From: Halolamina rubra
Lineage (GTDB): Archaea; Halobacteriota; Halobacteria; Halobacteriales; Haloferacaceae
Assembly (NCBI RefSeq): GCF_000739555.1
Contig: NZ_BBJN01000039.1
Span: 1-64,000, forward strand
Reading direction: 5' to 3'
Length of the DNA: 64,000 bases
Shown: positions 41,666-52,461 of the stretch, in pieces
How the letters are laid out: the number at the start of each line of letters is the position of its first letter
How positions within the stretch are numbered: the stretch's first letter is position 1
Notes under the pieces: model-generated
Told to the model about the DNA's origin: nothing
What the model saw: the letters and a program-made list of their open reading frames with translations, nothing else
Database searches by the model: none
Position numbers and translations under genes: made by a program

Positions 41666-43756
41666 TCAGAGGAAGGCGAAGGCGATCACGGTAAGCGTGA
41701 GCAGGATCACGACGTGTTTCGCCCCGTCGGCGATCGACCCCTCGCCGAGCTGGCCGGCGATCAGCCCCGAAAACGTCGCCTGGATCACGGCGGCGTGGTA
41801 GAACAGCAGCGTGTACGCCCCGGTGTCGACGCTCCCGAGGCTGCCGAACACGCCGCCGGAGACGCCGCCCGGGAGCCCGCCGCCGGTGCCGCTCAGGTTC
41901 GCGCTGTCGATCGCCGGGATGAACGACGTCGAGAGCGCGAACACGATCCCGATGAACACGAGATAGGCGATGTAGATGACCAGCATGTACGTCACCATCT
42001 CCTGGCGGCGCTCGCGCTGGAGCCGGCGGCTGGCGCGGGCCTCGTCGGCCGCGATCTCCAGCACGGGCGCGATCTCCCCGCTCGCCGTCATCGCGTTGGT
42101 GATCAGCACCGTCGCGCGGGTCATCATCGGCGAGTCGATCCGGCGCTCCATCCGGCGGAACGCCGCCCGCACGTCGGCGCCCCAGCGCACGTCCTCCCAC
42201 GCCCGCTGGAGCTCCGGGCTCAGCGCGCCCAGATCCGAGCGCGTGAGTCGCTCCATGCTCTGGACGACGCTCACACCCGCGTCGTTGATGCTCGCGAAGC
42301 GGTCGAGGAAGTCGGGGATCACCCGCTCGATCGACCGCACCCGGCGCTTGTCGATCTCGTACAGCAGCGCGAACGCGCCGGTGACGAACAGCGTCGCCTC
42401 GACGACCGGGCTGTCGACCGCCCGGAGCGCCGCCAGCGGGGCGAGGGGGATCGCCCCCGCACGGACGAACACCCACCAGAGCCCGACCGGGACGGTGACG
42501 GCGAAGCTGTAGCTCGGGTTGCGCAGCAGGGTCCGGGCCGGGCTCCGCAGCCAGCCGAGCACCGACTCGTACGTCTCGTACACCGCGAGCCGTTCCCGGC
42601 TGGCCCGCCACTCGTCGGCGACCTGCCCGCCGTCGGCGCGGGCGGCTTCGGTCTCCACGTCGGTGATCCCGCTGACCTGGACCGGCGGGATCTCCGAGCG
42701 CACGTCGCCGAGCGTGCTGCTGATCGTCCTGGTCGAGCTGTCGATGTAGGCGACGAACGCCAGGCTCGCCACCGGGACGGCGAGGTACACCACCACCCGC
42801 AGGAGGTCGAGCGTGTCCTGCAGGACGAGGCCGACGACGACGAGGATGGTGATCAGGAACAGCGGGCCCGCGACGAGCACGGTGACGTACGCCTCGGCGA
42901 ACGTCGACAGCAGGTCGAGATACTGGCGCTGCTGGGCCTCGGCCTCCTCCTGGTAGCGCTCGTACTGCCCCTTGAGGAAGTTCGAGAGCGACTGCCCGGA
43001 GCCGAGCACGGAGGCGAGGTTCTCCCCGAACTCCTCTAAGTTCTCGCTGGGCGTGCGGTCGGCCATCCGGTCGAGCGCGGTCAGCACGTCGGTGCCGAAC
43101 GTGTTCATGTCCCTGACGGCGACGCCGATCTCCACCGCCGCCTCGCCGTACACGTCGCGGTTTCGGGTCAGCGTGTCGAGGATCGCGGGGAACGCCATCC
43201 CCGACCGGGAGAGCGCGTACACGAACGCGATCGTCCGCGGGAGCGTCGCCTCGATCCCGCTCGCGCGGTTGCTCGCCCGCTCGTCGAGCATCGCCCACCG
43301 CAGAACGTAGGTGCCGAGCGCCAGCGCCGTGCCGACGGTCGCGCTGGAGACGAACACCAGCACGAACAGGTCCGCCAGCCCGAGGTCGGTGACGCGGGTC
43401 AGGTCCGCGAGGAACCCCAGCGCGGCCGGCAGCGCAGCCCGCACGGCCTCCCCGCTGATCCGGAGCGTCCAGAGCAGCGCGGCAGCGCCGTAGACGCCGA
43501 CGACGCTGCCGCTCACCCCGAACAGGAGGCTGTACAGCAGCGTCCGCGCCGCGTAGACGCGGTGGGTGGTCCGGACGTGGGCCGCACGGAGGCGGGACTG
43601 CTGGTCCCGCTTGCGCGGGCTCTCGTCGGCGACGTAGTCGCCGAACAGCGAGATCGCGACTCGGGTGACGAGTAGCTCCGCGGGCCGGGCGACGCGCTCG
43701 GCCGCGATCGGCAGCAGCAGGAGCACGGCGACGACGAGCGGGAGCGCCCAGAGCAT
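41666..43756 (-). CDS. pilC: TadC/PilC-like type IV pilus membrane platform protein
   Basis: A 696-residue integral membrane protein with two type II secretion F (GspF) domains, residues about 155-310 (ASGIEATLPRTIAFVYALSRSGMAFPAIL) and about 470-590 (RVIPDFLDRFASINDAGVSVVQSMERLT), separated by helices, with more helices at the C-terminus. It is the archaeal PilC/FlaJ-like platform paired with the upstream ATPase. I use the ATG at 43756, just after the ATPase stop; an ATG at 43783 would add nine residues and overlap the ATPase by 26 nt. No prepilin genes are seen nearby. Confidence 0.88.
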   Translation of the reverse strand: MLWALPLVVAVLLLLPIAAERVARPAELLVTRVAISLFGDYVADESPRKRDQQSRLRAAHVRTTHRVYAARTLLYSLLFGVSGSVVGVYGAAALLWTLRISGEAVRAALPAALGFLADLTRVTDLGLADLFVLVFVSSATVGTALALGTYVLRWAMLDERASNRASGIEATLPRTIAFVYALSRSGMAFPAILDTLTRNRDVYGEAAVEIGVAVRDMNTFGTDVLTALDRMADRTPSENLEEFGENLASVLGSGQSLSNFLKGQYERYQEEAEAQQRQYLDLLSTFAEAYVTVLVAGPLFLITILVVVGLVLQDTLDLLRVVVYLAVPVASLAFVAYIDSSTRTISSTLGDVRSEIPPVQVSGITDVETEAARADGGQVADEWRASRERLAVYETYESVLGWLRSPARTLLRNPSYSFAVTVPVGLWWVFVRAGAIPLAPLAALRAVDSPVVEATLFVTGAFALLYEIDKRRVRSIERVIPDFLDRFASINDAGVSVVQSMERLTRSDLGALSPELQRAWEDVRWGADVRAAFRRMERRIDSPMMTRATVLITNAMTASGEIAPVLEIAADEARASRRLQRERRQEMVTYMLVIYIAYLVFIGIVFALSTSFIPAIDSANLSGTGGGLPGGVSGGVFGSLGSVDTGAYTLLFYHAAVIQATFSGLIAGQLGEGSIADGAKHVVILLTLTVIAFAFL

Positions 43757-43757
43757 C

Positions 43758-45413
43758 TCACTCCACCGTGTCGGCGAGCCCATCGCCCGCCGAGAGCTCG
43801 ACGTCGGCTCGTTCGACCCGGTCCATCACGCGGTCCGGGTGGGCGTAGTACTCGTTGATCAGCGCGGTGAAGGCGCGGTAGTCGGTGATGCCGCGCTTCT
43901 GGAGGAACTCGAGGAACCGCTCGCGGTCGCGCATCTCTTGGAGCAGTTCCGAACGGCGCCAGCCACGCTCCTCCTGGATCTCCTCGAGCAGCGCGGAGTC
44001 CCGCCGGCGCACGGTGTCGGTGTCGGCCTCCCACTGGAACGCGGCGGAGTAGTCGAGCTCGCCGGTCCGCTGGTCGATGCCGCCGATCTCGCCGACGGTT
44101 TTGGTCCGGCGGACGCGCTCGTCGTCCTTCCGGGTGAGCACCTGGATCGAGATCATGTCGAGGCTCTGGACCATCGCCCGCGGGACGTTGATCGGCTCGT
44201 TCTCCAGCCGGTTGATCACGGTCTCGATCGAGTCGGCGTGCATCGTCGAGAACGTCGTGTGACCGGTGTTCATCGCCTGGAACAGCGTGACCGCCTCGGC
44301 GCCGCGGACCTCGCCGACGACGATGTACTCCGGGCGGTGACGCAGCGCCGAGCGCAGCAGGTCGTACATGTCGATGTCGGTCCCCTCGTCCAGCCGCTCG
44401 CGGGTGACCGAGGAGAGCCAGTTGTCGTGGTACAGCGAGAGCTCGCGGGTGTCCTCGATGGTGAGCACCTTCGCCCGCGGCGGGATGAACATCGACACCG
44501 CGTTCATCGACGTGGTCTTCCCCGACGCCGTCCCGCCGGCGAAGATGAGCGACTTGTTGTGCTCGATGCAGAGCCAGAAGTACGCCATCTCGCTGATCGT
44601 GAACGTGTCGTTCTCGATCAGGTCGATCGGCGTGAACGGCTCCTCGGCGTACTGCCGGATCGTGAACGCCGAGCCGCGTGGGGTGACTTCCTCGCCCAGC
44701 GCGAGCTCGGCGCGGGAGCCGTCGGGGAGCGTCGTCTCGACGATGGGGTCGCCGACGGAGATGTGGCGGCCGGACTGCTGGGCGAGCCGGATGACGTAGT
44801 TGTCCAGCGCCTCGGGCTCGAAGGAGACGTTCGTCTCGATGTCGGTGTACTCGTCGTGGTAGACGAAGATCGGGAGCTCGTAGCCGTCACACGAGATGTC
44901 CTCGATGTGGCCGTCGTTCAGCAGCGGGTCCACCTTCCCGTACCCCCGGAAGTCCCGCATGAGGTAGTACAGCAGCGAGTGGAACGTCCCCATGTCGGCG
45001 TCGACGCCGTACTGCTCGAGCAGCGTTTCCAGCTCCTCGCTGAGTAGCTCCCTGTCGGCGTCGGTGTCGGCCGCGCGGTACAGCAGCGGGTCGCGGATAT
45101 CCTCGACGACCCGGCGCAGCAGCAGCCGCTCGAACTCGTCCAGGGTCGGCTCGACGGCGTGGTACTGGTGTTCGCTCGCCGCCGGGTCGTGGGTGATCAC
45201 CACGTAGGCGTACGGCGCGTTCACCCAGTAGCGGTCGACCTCCTCGTGGCCCTCGGGCACGTCGAACGACGCCAGCGGCCCGTCCTCGCCCGGACGGAAC
45301 GGCCGCGTCTCGAGCTCCGCGCCGCGAAGTAGCTCCAGCGTCCGGCTGATGCGCCGCTTCAGCCCCGAGAGCGTGCTACCGGTCTCCGACCCGTCGATTC
45401 GGTCCCCCGACAT
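43758..45413 (-). CDS. pilB: Type IV pilus assembly/secretion ATPase (PilB/GspE family)
   Basis: A 551-residue hexameric secretion ATPase. An N-terminal regulatory part includes a predicted helix bundle (residues 1-150). It is followed by the N2 domain and the ATPase with Walker A FAGGTASGKTTSMNAV, the Asp box VLTIEDTRELSL, Walker B YIVVGEVRGAEAVTLFQAMNTGH, and the His box FSTMHADSIE. It powers pilus or secretion assembly with the PilC-like partner that follows at once. The start is the ATG at 45413 (MSGDRIDGSE). Confidence 0.92.
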   Translation of the reverse strand: MSGDRIDGSETGSTLSGLKRRISRTLELLRGAELETRPFRPGEDGPLASFDVPEGHEEVDRYWVNAPYAYVVITHDPAASEHQYHAVEPTLDEFERLLLRRVVEDIRDPLLYRAADTDADRELLSEELETLLEQYGVDADMGTFHSLLYYLMRDFRGYGKVDPLLNDGHIEDISCDGYELPIFVYHDEYTDIETNVSFEPEALDNYVIRLAQQSGRHISVGDPIVETTLPDGSRAELALGEEVTPRGSAFTIRQYAEEPFTPIDLIENDTFTISEMAYFWLCIEHNKSLIFAGGTASGKTTSMNAVSMFIPPRAKVLTIEDTRELSLYHDNWLSSVTRERLDEGTDIDMYDLLRSALRHRPEYIVVGEVRGAEAVTLFQAMNTGHTTFSTMHADSIETVINRLENEPINVPRAMVQSLDMISIQVLTRKDDERVRRTKTVGEIGGIDQRTGELDYSAAFQWEADTDTVRRRDSALLEEIQEERGWRRSELLQEMRDRERFLEFLQKRGITDYRAFTALINEYYAHPDRVMDRVERADVELSAGDGLADTVE

Positions 45414-45577
45414 GCCGTAGTCGTGTGGGCTACCGGAGGGGCGGCCTTATAACTGTACGCACTGCGGCGTCGGCTGCAGTCCGCGCGCGCCGGCCGCGGG
45501 TCGGCGCGACCGAACTGTCGCAAGGCACACACGGGCGTCACGGTTTTAGGTACCCATCGCTAACCGTGCAGTACCGA

Positions 45578-46048
45578 ATGAGGCGCGACTACTTCGAACT
45601 TGACGTGACGAACGTCGACTGGGCGGCGGAGGGTGCCGAGCCCGCCCAGCCGCTGGTCGAGATCGACTTCAGCGGCCCCGGGGAGGGGCTCCGGGAGCGC
45701 CTCAGCGACACCGACGGCGAGCTGCTCGCCGGCGACGACGTCGACGTCGCGTTCCGCCTCCAGGAGGAGCTCGTCGAGGACGCCTCCGTGCCGGGCGTCG
45801 TCGCCGTCACCAACCGCGTCACCGGGGAGTACGTCCTCGAACTCAACGAGGAGTCGGCGGACGTGCTCCGGTTCATCGAGGCCGCGCGGGCGTACACCGA
45901 GTCCGAGGACGCCGACGGCTACCGCGTGATCGTCTCGATCGACGGCGAGGAGATGGTCGAGTACGAGAAGGACACGTTCCTCGTCTACGACGCCGACGGC
46001 GAGTTCCTCCGCGAGCGCAGCCTCATCCCGCCGGGCGTCGAACTGTAA
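45578..46048 (+). CDS. Haloarchaeal hypothetical protein, divergent from the pilus genes
   Basis: A 156-residue acidic soluble protein from the ATG at 45578, with a beta-rich look (RRDYFELDVTNVDWAAEGAEPAQPLVEIDFSG ... VDVAFRLQEEL ... VIVSIDGEEMVEYEKDTFLVYDADGEFLRERSLIPPGVEL). CGGTTTTAGG about 30 nt upstream is a likely TATA region giving a nearly leaderless transcript. Related proteins occur widely in haloarchaea without known function. No link to the divergent pilus genes can be shown from sequence. Confidence 0.72.
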   Translation: MRRDYFELDVTNVDWAAEGAEPAQPLVEIDFSGPGEGLRERLSDTDGELLAGDDVDVAFRLQEELVEDASVPGVVAVTNRVTGEYVLELNEESADVLRFIEAARAYTESEDADGYRVIVSIDGEEMVEYEKDTFLVYDADGEFLRERSLIPPGVEL

Positions 46049-46199
46049 CCGGCCGTCGGCTCTCTACTGCAGCTATCGCGCACGCCTCGAACAGTCGGCG
46101 CTATCAGCACCGTTCGAGCCGCGTGGAAAGTTCACACAGTCCAGAATTTGTGACCAGTCCGGAACACCCACAGTGTCGTCAGAAGGAACGCGACCGCCC

Positions 46200-47108
46200 T
46201 CAGTTGCCGCGGCCCTGCAGCTTCTCCTCCTCGGGGAGGTCGACGTTGGCGTCGCCGCGCATGCCGCCGCCGGCGTCGGAGGCGATCTCGAACAGCGCCT
46301 CCGGGTCGTCCCAGTTGTTGACGGCCTCGACGATCGCGCTGCCCATCGCCTGGGGGTTCTCCGCGCCGAAGATCCCCGAGCCGACGAAGATGCCGTCGCA
46401 GCCGTGGTACATCATCAGCGCGGCGTCGGCGGGGGTGGCGATCCCACCCGCGGCGAAGTTGACGACCGGGAGGCGACCGAGGTCGGCGGTCTCGTGAACC
46501 AGATCGCGCGGCGCCTCGTTCTCGCGGGCCCACATCTCGCGCTCCTCGTAGTTCATCCCCTCCAGCTTACGGATCGCGCTCTTGATGTTGCGCTGGTGGT
46601 GGACCGCCTGGTTCACGTCGCCGGTGCCGGCCTCGCCCTTGGTGCGGATCATCGCCGCGCCCTCGTCGATGCGCCGGAGCGCCTCGCCCAGGTTGCGCGC
46701 GCCGCAGACGAACGGCGCGGTGAAGTCGCGCTTGTCGATGTGGTACTCCTCCTCGGCGGGGGTGAGCACCTCGCTCTCGTCGACCATGTCGGCGCCGGCG
46801 GCCTCCATGATCTCGGCCTCCTTCCGGTGGCCGATCCGGACCTTCCCCATCACCGGGATCGAGACCTCGTCGGTGATCTCGCCGATGTCCGCGGGGTTGG
46901 CCATGCGGGCGACGCCGCCGCGCTTGCGGATGTCGGCCGGCACCGCTTCGAGATGCATCACCGCGACGGCGCCGGCGTCCTCGGCGATCCGGGCCTGCTC
47001 GCGGTTCACCACGTCCATGATGACGCCGCCTTTCTGCATCTTCGCGAAGCCCCGCTTCACGAGGTCGGTGCCCCGTTTGAGCTCCTCGATGTCGTCTACT
47101 TCGTCCAT
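46200..47108 (-). CDS. pdxS: Pyridoxal 5'-phosphate synthase subunit PdxS
   Basis: A 302-residue PdxS (beta/alpha barrel). Conserved active-site stretches are [98 protein letters not shown] and [12 protein letters not shown], with [30 protein letters not shown] at the end. It makes PLP from ribose 5-phosphate, glyceraldehyde 3-phosphate and ammonia. The glutaminase PdxT is not in the window. Length is normal. Confidence 0.97.
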   Translation of the reverse strand: MDEVDDIEELKRGTDLVKRGFAKMQKGGVIMDVVNREQARIAEDAGAVAVMHLEAVPADIRKRGGVARMANPADIGEITDEVSIPVMGKVRIGHRKEAEIMEAAGADMVDESEVLTPAEEEYHIDKRDFTAPFVCGARNLGEALRRIDEGAAMIRTKGEAGTGDVNQAVHHQRNIKSAIRKLEGMNYEEREMWARENEAPRDLVHETADLGRLPVVNFAAGGIATPADAALMMYHGCDGIFVGSGIFGAENPQAMGSAIVEAVNNWDDPEALFEIASDAGGGMRGDANVDLPEEEKLQGRGN

Positions 47109-47241
47109 ACGTTCCCTTACGGCGGACGGGACTTAAGGGGGGTGGCTTCGGCCCGTTCGGCCGGGAGTCGGCGGCGACGCCCGCGGGACCGTCCGCACCG
47201 CCACCGGCAGCCCTTTGCCGCCCCCGCCCGCTCCCTCGTCC

Positions 47242-47997
47242 ATGACCCTGCCGGGCCTGCTCCCCCGCTCCCGCCTGCCCGACCGCGACGCGCTCCCAGG
47301 CTGGCTCGCCCCAGTCCCGCGGGCCGTCGAGGACCTCGGCCTGCGGGCGGTGTGGCTCGTCGTCCTCACGAACCTCGTCGGGACCGCGTTCGGCTTCTGG
47401 TACTACGGCTTCCACCCGCTGCCGCTCTCGGACCCGCTGATCGTCGGCCAGTTCGCCGCGGAGCCCGTGCTCGTGTGGCCGCTCGTCCCCGACAGCCCCG
47501 TGGCGACGCTGTTCATCGCGCTCGCGTTCGGCGCGTGGGCGCTGGGGCGGAACAGCGAGTACCTGAACGCGCTGGCCTTCTTCGGCTGCTGGAAGCTCGG
47601 CCTCTGGACGCCGTACGTCCTGCTCGTCTTCTCGGAGGGGTTCCGCGCGGTCAACCCGCTGCCGATGTACCTGTTCCTCCTGTGCAGCCACCTCGCGATG
47701 GTGGTCCAGGCGTTCGTGCTCCACCGGTTCTCGGACTTCCCGGTCCGCGCCGTCGCGGTCGCGGTGCTCTGGTACGGGCTGAACGACCTCGTCGACTACT
47801 TCGTCCCACTGGTGGGTACGCCCCACCACACCCTGATCCCGGGGCAGGTCGTCGGCGCCGACGGATTCCTCACGCACCCCTCGGAGATCCACCTGCTCGC
47901 GGCGGCGGGCGCGGTGGTGCTCACGCTCACGGCGACGTTCCTGACGCTGTCGACGCGGGTGAAGAAGCTGGAACTGCTCGCAGAAGCCGACCGCTAG
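47242..47997 (+). CDS. DUF1405-family membrane protein
   Basis: A 251-residue membrane protein with about seven helices, matching the DUF1405 family: [104 protein letters not shown] at 47242 is preferred over an in-frame upstream ATG at 47215 because of the natural MTLPGLL start. It overlaps leuB convergently by 4 nt. Function is unknown. Confidence 0.86.
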   Translation: MTLPGLLPRSRLPDRDALPGWLAPVPRAVEDLGLRAVWLVVLTNLVGTAFGFWYYGFHPLPLSDPLIVGQFAAEPVLVWPLVPDSPVATLFIALAFGAWALGRNSEYLNALAFFGCWKLGLWTPYVLLVFSEGFRAVNPLPMYLFLLCSHLAMVVQAFVLHRFSDFPVRAVAVAVLWYGLNDLVDYFVPLVGTPHHTLIPGQVVGADGFLTHPSEIHLLAAAGAVVLTLTATFLTLSTRVKKLELLAEADR

Positions 47998-48971
47998 AGC
48001 CGGCGGATCACGGCGTCGGCGACCGCGTCGGTCGTCGCCGAGCCGCCGAGATCCGGCGTTCGGGGCCCCGCCTCGAGAACGGCCTCGACGGCCGCGCGCA
48101 CCTCGTTCGCCTCCTCGTCGTGGCCCAGGTGGGAGAGCAGCATCGCCGCGCTCAGCATCGTCGCCGACGGGTTGGCGACGCCCTCGCCGGCGATGTCTGG
48201 CGCGGTGCCGTGGACCGGCTCGAACAGCCCGTTCTCGGCGCCGACGTTCGCGGAGGGGAGGAGCCCGAGCCCCCCGACCAGCCCGGCCGCGAGGTCCGAG
48301 AGCACGTCGCCCGCGAGGTTGGGGCAGACGATCACGTCGTACTGGGTCGGGTCGAGCGCGAGCTTCGTCGCCATCGCGTCCATCAGTTCAGTCCCGTAGT
48401 CGGCGTCGCGCTCGTCGGCGACGGCGTCGACGGCGTCGAGGAACCGGCCGTCGGTCGTCCGCATCACGTTCGCCTTGTGCGCGACGGTCACGTCGGCGTC
48501 GCGCTCGGCGGCGTACTCGAAGCCGAACTCGGCGATGCGCCGCGAGGCGGACTCGGTGACGACCCGGGTGAGCGTCGTCACGCCCTCGCCGAGATCGCTC
48601 TCGTGGCCCGCGTAGACGCCCTCGGTGTTCTCCCGGACGAACACCACGTCCGTCTCGGGCCGGAGCGCGTCGACGCCGGGGTACGCCCGCGCCGGGCGGA
48701 CGTTCGCGAAGCTGCCGACCGCCTCCCGGAGCGGGAGGATCACCTCGGCGGCCGTCTCGCCCGCGGCGCCGAACAGCGTCGCGTCGGCGCCCTCGACGGT
48801 CTCGCTCGTCGATTCGGGGAGCGGGGTGCCCCGCTCCGCTGCCACCGCGTCGCCGGCCTCGGCGTCGACGAACGAGAACTCGGGCTCGACTGCTTCGAGC
48901 ACCCGGACTGCCGCCGGGACGACCTCCTGCCCGATCCCGTCGCCCGGGACGACCGCGATCTCGTCGGTCAT
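47994..48971 (-). CDS. leuB: 3-isopropylmalate dehydrogenase
   Basis: A 325-residue NAD-dependent beta-decarboxylating dehydrogenase, the last committed oxidative step of leucine synthesis. Motifs are [52 protein letters not shown] (substrate loop), [21 protein letters not shown], and [30 protein letters not shown] at the Mg/NAD site. The first two bases of its ATG overlap the leuD stop (4-nt overlap). It is the last gene of the ilvB-leuB run. Confidence 0.95.
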   Translation of the reverse strand: MTDEIAVVPGDGIGQEVVPAAVRVLEAVEPEFSFVDAEAGDAVAAERGTPLPESTSETVEGADATLFGAAGETAAEVILPLREAVGSFANVRPARAYPGVDALRPETDVVFVRENTEGVYAGHESDLGEGVTTLTRVVTESASRRIAEFGFEYAAERDADVTVAHKANVMRTTDGRFLDAVDAVADERDADYGTELMDAMATKLALDPTQYDVIVCPNLAGDVLSDLAAGLVGGLGLLPSANVGAENGLFEPVHGTAPDIAGEGVANPSATMLSAAMLLSHLGHDEEANEVRAAVEAVLEAGPRTPDLGGSATTDAVADAVIRRL

Positions 48972-49651
48972 CTATCGGTGTAGGGGAGCGAGGCGGCCGT
49001 CTCGGCGACCTGCTCGGGGTTCGACCCCAGTAGGGCGGTCGTGTCCCACTCGCCGGCCACGAGCGACTGCCGCTGGGCCGGATCGACCGCGGCGTCGATC
49101 TCGCGGTCGGCGTACGTCACGGTCTCCGCGGCCACGTCGACCGTGATCTCGGTGTCGGGCTCGGCCTCGACGCGGTCCTGCAGCGCCGCGATCGCCTCGC
49201 TGTCGGCGGTCACTGTCGGGATGCCCAGCGCGAGGCAGTTGCCCGCGAAGATCTCCGCGAACGACTCGCCGACGACGGCGTCGATCCCCCAGCGCTGGAG
49301 CGCCTGGGGCGCGTGCTCCCGGGAGGAGCCACAGCCGAAGTTGGCGTTGACCACGAGCACGTTCGCGTCCCCGAACTCGGGGTCGTTGAACGGGTGGTCG
49401 GTCGGGTTCTCGGCGACCTCGCCGCCGTCGGCGTCCGGGCCGGTGGTCTCGTAACGCTGGTCGAAGAAGGCGAACTCGCCCAGCCCCTCGAACGTGAGCA
49501 CCTTGAGGAACCGCGCGGGGATGATCTGGTCCGTGTCGATGTCGTTCCCGCGGACGGGGACGCCCGTCCCCGTGACGCGCTCGACGGCCGGGGCGTCGAC
49601 GCCGCCGTCGCTCGACGGGTCAGCGTCAGTCGCGGTCTCGTCACCGCTCAT
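48968..49651 (-). CDS. leuD: 3-isopropylmalate dehydratase small subunit
   Basis: A 227-residue LeuD. The core has [33 protein letters not shown] and the swivelling-domain motif [14 protein letters not shown], then [19 protein letters not shown]. It has a longer than usual acidic N-terminus (about 30 residues). Its ATG overlaps leuC (ATGA). With LeuC it isomerises 2- to 3-isopropylmalate. A CimA-pathway role in citraconate hydration is also possible for this pair. Confidence 0.95.
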   Translation of the reverse strand: MSGDETATDADPSSDGGVDAPAVERVTGTGVPVRGNDIDTDQIIPARFLKVLTFEGLGEFAFFDQRYETTGPDADGGEVAENPTDHPFNDPEFGDANVLVVNANFGCGSSREHAPQALQRWGIDAVVGESFAEIFAGNCLALGIPTVTADSEAIAALQDRVEAEPDTEITVDVAAETVTYADREIDAAVDPAQRQSLVAGEWDTTALLGSNPEQVAETAASLPYTDR

Positions 49652-51075
49652 CGCGCCACCTCCGGGGTCGCGTCCAGTTCGCGCACGTCGGTCACTTCCC
49701 CCGTCACGGCCGCGGCGGCGACCATCTCCGGGCTCATCAGGATCGTCCGCCCGTCGGCGCTGCCCTGCCGGCCGACGAAGTTCCGGTTGGAGGAGGAGGC
49801 ACACACCTCGTCGCCCTCCAGCTGGTCGTCGTTCATCCCGAGACACATCGAGCAGCCCGCCTCACGCCACTCGAAGCCCGCCTCGCGGAAGGTTTCGTCC
49901 AGCCCCTCCCGCTCGGCGGCGGCTTTCACGCGCTGGCTGCCCGGGACGACCAGCCCGCGCACGTCGTCGTGGACCTCGCGGCCCGCGACGATCTCTGCGG
50001 CCGCCCGCAGGTCCGGGAGCCGCGCGTTCGTACAGGAGCCCAGGAACGCGACGTCGACCGGGAAGCCGGCCATCGGCTCGCCGGACTCGACGCCCATGTG
50101 CGCCTGCGCGCGCTCGGCGACCGCGCGGTCCTCGGGCGGCAGCGCCTCGGGCGCCGGCACGGGCTCGGAGACGCCGGCGGTCTGGGCGGGCGTCGTCCCC
50201 CACGTCACCGTCGGCTCAATCGCGTCGGCGTCGATCGTGACCACGTCGTCGTAGGTGGCGTCGTCGCCCGAGCGGATCGACTCCCAGTACCGCTTGCGCT
50301 CCGCGAACGTCTCGGGCGAGTCCTCGAACGCGTCCGTCTCACGGAGCCACTCGTAGGTGGTCTCGTCGGGGTTGACGTAGCCCGCGCGGGCACCGCCCTC
50401 GATCGACATGTTGCAGACGGTCATCCGGCCGGGCATCGACAGCGACTCGACGGCCGGGCCGCCGTACTCGTACACGTAGCCGACGCCGCCGTCGGTGCCG
50501 AGCTCGCCGATGATCGTCAGGATCAGGTCCTTCGCGGTGACGCCGTCGCCGAGCTCGCCCGTGACCTCGATCCGGCGGACCGCCTGCTTCTCCATCGCGA
50601 CGGTGCCGGTGGCGAACACGTCCCGGATCTGTGAGGTGCCGATCCCGAACGCCAGCGCGCCGAAGGCGCCGTGGGTCGCGGTGTGGGAGTCGCCGCAGAC
50701 GACGGTCATCCCGGGCTCGGTCAGCCCCTGCTCCGGCCCGATGACGTGGACGATCCCCTGCCGGCCGGTGTCGGGGTGGTCGAACGTGACCCCCGCGTCG
50801 GCGACGTTCTCCTCGAGCTTCGCCATCATCGACTCCGCGGCGTCGTCGTCGTACGGGCGCTCCCGGTCGTCGGTCGGGACGATGTGGTCGACGGTCGCGT
50901 GGGTGCGCTCGGGGTAGGCGATCTCGAGGTCGCGCTCCTCGAGCATCCCGAACGCCTGCGGGCTGGTGACCTCGTGGATCAGGTGCAGGCCGACGAACAG
51001 CTGGTCCTGGCCGCTGGGGAGCCGACGGACGCGGTGGCGGTCCCACACCGCGTCGTACAGCGTCCCCTCGCTCAT
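49648..51075 (-). CDS. leuC: 3-isopropylmalate dehydratase large subunit
   Basis: A 475-residue aconitase-family subunit holding the [4Fe-4S] cluster: [24 protein letters not shown], then [19 protein letters not shown] and [15 protein letters not shown] supply the three cluster cysteines. [27 protein letters not shown] closes the domain. It overlaps the upstream small orf and the downstream leuD by 4 nt each, so all three are translationally coupled. Confidence 0.96.
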   Translation of the reverse strand: MSEGTLYDAVWDRHRVRRLPSGQDQLFVGLHLIHEVTSPQAFGMLEERDLEIAYPERTHATVDHIVPTDDRERPYDDDAAESMMAKLEENVADAGVTFDHPDTGRQGIVHVIGPEQGLTEPGMTVVCGDSHTATHGAFGALAFGIGTSQIRDVFATGTVAMEKQAVRRIEVTGELGDGVTAKDLILTIIGELGTDGGVGYVYEYGGPAVESLSMPGRMTVCNMSIEGGARAGYVNPDETTYEWLRETDAFEDSPETFAERKRYWESIRSGDDATYDDVVTIDADAIEPTVTWGTTPAQTAGVSEPVPAPEALPPEDRAVAERAQAHMGVESGEPMAGFPVDVAFLGSCTNARLPDLRAAAEIVAGREVHDDVRGLVVPGSQRVKAAAEREGLDETFREAGFEWREAGCSMCLGMNDDQLEGDEVCASSSNRNFVGRQGSADGRTILMSPEMVAAAAVTGEVTDVRELDATPEVAR

Positions 51076-51425
51076 ACGTCGGCCTCTGTGTCCGCCTCCG
51101 CGTCGTCGTCCTCCTCGACCCGTTCGACGCCGCGGTCGTACACCTGCGCCGCGTCCGGGGCGTCCTCCCGCGGCGTGTGGTCGACGTCGCCCATCGGCTC
51201 CTCGTCACGCTCGTCGTCGGGCTCGGCGTCGGCCTCGCCGCCGTCGACGACGGCGACCTTCCCGCGCTCGAACACCTGGGAGTCGCCGAACGTCTCGCCG
51301 GTCATGGGGTTGGTGTGCTGCACGTCGCCCATCGTGTGCTGGTCGGCGGCGTGCTCCTCGTCGTGTCGCTGGCTGTCGGTCTCGTGTCGATCCGTCGGGG
51401 TTCGGGTGTCGGTGTGTCGGGTCAT
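51072..51425 (-). CDS. Small acidic hypothetical protein inside the ilv-leu operon
   Basis: A 117-residue, Asp/Glu/His-rich, probably disordered protein with no relatives I can name. It carries two copies of a short motif: [24 protein letters not shown] at residues about 32-55 and [22 protein letters not shown] at about 77-98. Both fit MGDVxHT plus about 12 residues plus QV-aromatic-acid-RG. It starts 4 nt after ilvC and overlaps leuC by 4 nt, so it is made with the pathway enzymes. Function unknown; a scaffold, metal-handling or regulatory role is guesswork. Confidence 0.7.
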   Translation of the reverse strand: MTRHTDTRTPTDRHETDSQRHDEEHAADQHTMGDVQHTNPMTGETFGDSQVFERGKVAVVDGGEADAEPDDERDEEPMGDVDHTPREDAPDAAQVYDRGVERVEEDDDAEADTEADV

Positions 51426-51429
51426 TGTC

Positions 51430-52461
51430 TCAGTCGTCCGCGGGTGGGTTGGCTGCCTCTCGGTGCTCCTCCTCGCTCCAGGCGAACAGCGCGCGGAGCT
51501 CCTCCCCCACGTCCTCGATGTCGTGGGCCTTCTCGGCGCGGCGGCGCTGGCCGTACGACGGCCGGCCGGCCTGGTTCTCCGCGATCCACTCGCGGGCGAA
51601 CTCGCCGTTCTGGACCTCCTCGAGCACGGTCTCCATCTGCTCGCGCGTGTGGTCGTCGACGACGACGTCGCCGCGGGTGAGCCCGCCGTACTCGGCGGTG
51701 TCGGAGACGGAGTCCCACATCTCGCTCATCCCGCCCTCGTACAGCAGGTCGACGATGAGCTTGAGCTCGTTCAGACACTCGAAGTACGCCATCTCCTCGC
51801 TGTAGCCGGCGTCGGTCAGCGTCTCGTACCCCGCCTTCACGAGCTCGGTGACGCCGCCACAGAGCACCGCCTGTTCGCCGAACAGGTCGGTCTCGGTCTC
51901 CTCGCGGAACGTGGTCTCGATGACGCCCGCGCGGGTGCAGCCGATCGCGTCGGCGTACGCCAGCGCCTCCTGCTTCGCCTCGCCGGTCGCGTCGCGGTAC
52001 ACCGCGAGCAGCCCGGGCGTCCCCTCGCCGTCGGCGTACTGCCGGCGGACGATGTGGCCCGGCCCCTTCGGCGCGACCATCGTCACGTCGACGTCCTCGG
52101 GCGGCTCGATCTGGTCGTAGTGGACGTTGAACCCGTGGGCGAACTGGAGCGTGTCGCCGGCCTCGAGCTCCGGCTCGATCGCCGCGTACACGTCGGGCTG
52201 GACGTTGTCCGGGACGAGCATCGACACCATGTCCGCGGCCGCGGCCGCCTCCGTCGGCGTCGCTACGGCGAGCCCGTCCTCACGGGCCGCCGACCGCGAG
52301 GCCGAGCCCTCCCGCAGGCCGACGATCACGTCGACCCCGCTCTCCGCGAGGTTCTGGGCGTGGGCGTGGCCCTGGCTGCCGTAGCCGAGTACGGCGACCG
52401 TCTTCGTCTCGATGTAGCTGTGCGTCGCGTCGTCGTCGTGGTAGATCGTGTTCTCAGTCAT
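51430..52461 (-). CDS. ilvC: Ketol-acid reductoisomerase
   Basis: A 343-residue class I IlvC. The NADPH Rossmann site is [33 protein letters not shown]. Catalytic Mg2+-binding motifs are [50 protein letters not shown] and [20 protein letters not shown]. It converts acetolactate and acetohydroxybutyrate to dihydroxy acids. It overlaps ilvN by 8 nt. Length is typical of the short form. Confidence 0.97.
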   Translation of the reverse strand: MTENTIYHDDDATHSYIETKTVAVLGYGSQGHAHAQNLAESGVDVIVGLREGSASRSAAREDGLAVATPTEAAAAADMVSMLVPDNVQPDVYAAIEPELEAGDTLQFAHGFNVHYDQIEPPEDVDVTMVAPKGPGHIVRRQYADGEGTPGLLAVYRDATGEAKQEALAYADAIGCTRAGVIETTFREETETDLFGEQAVLCGGVTELVKAGYETLTDAGYSEEMAYFECLNELKLIVDLLYEGGMSEMWDSVSDTAEYGGLTRGDVVVDDHTREQMETVLEEVQNGEFAREWIAENQAGRPSYGQRRRAEKAHDIEDVGEELRALFAWSEEEHREAANPPADD

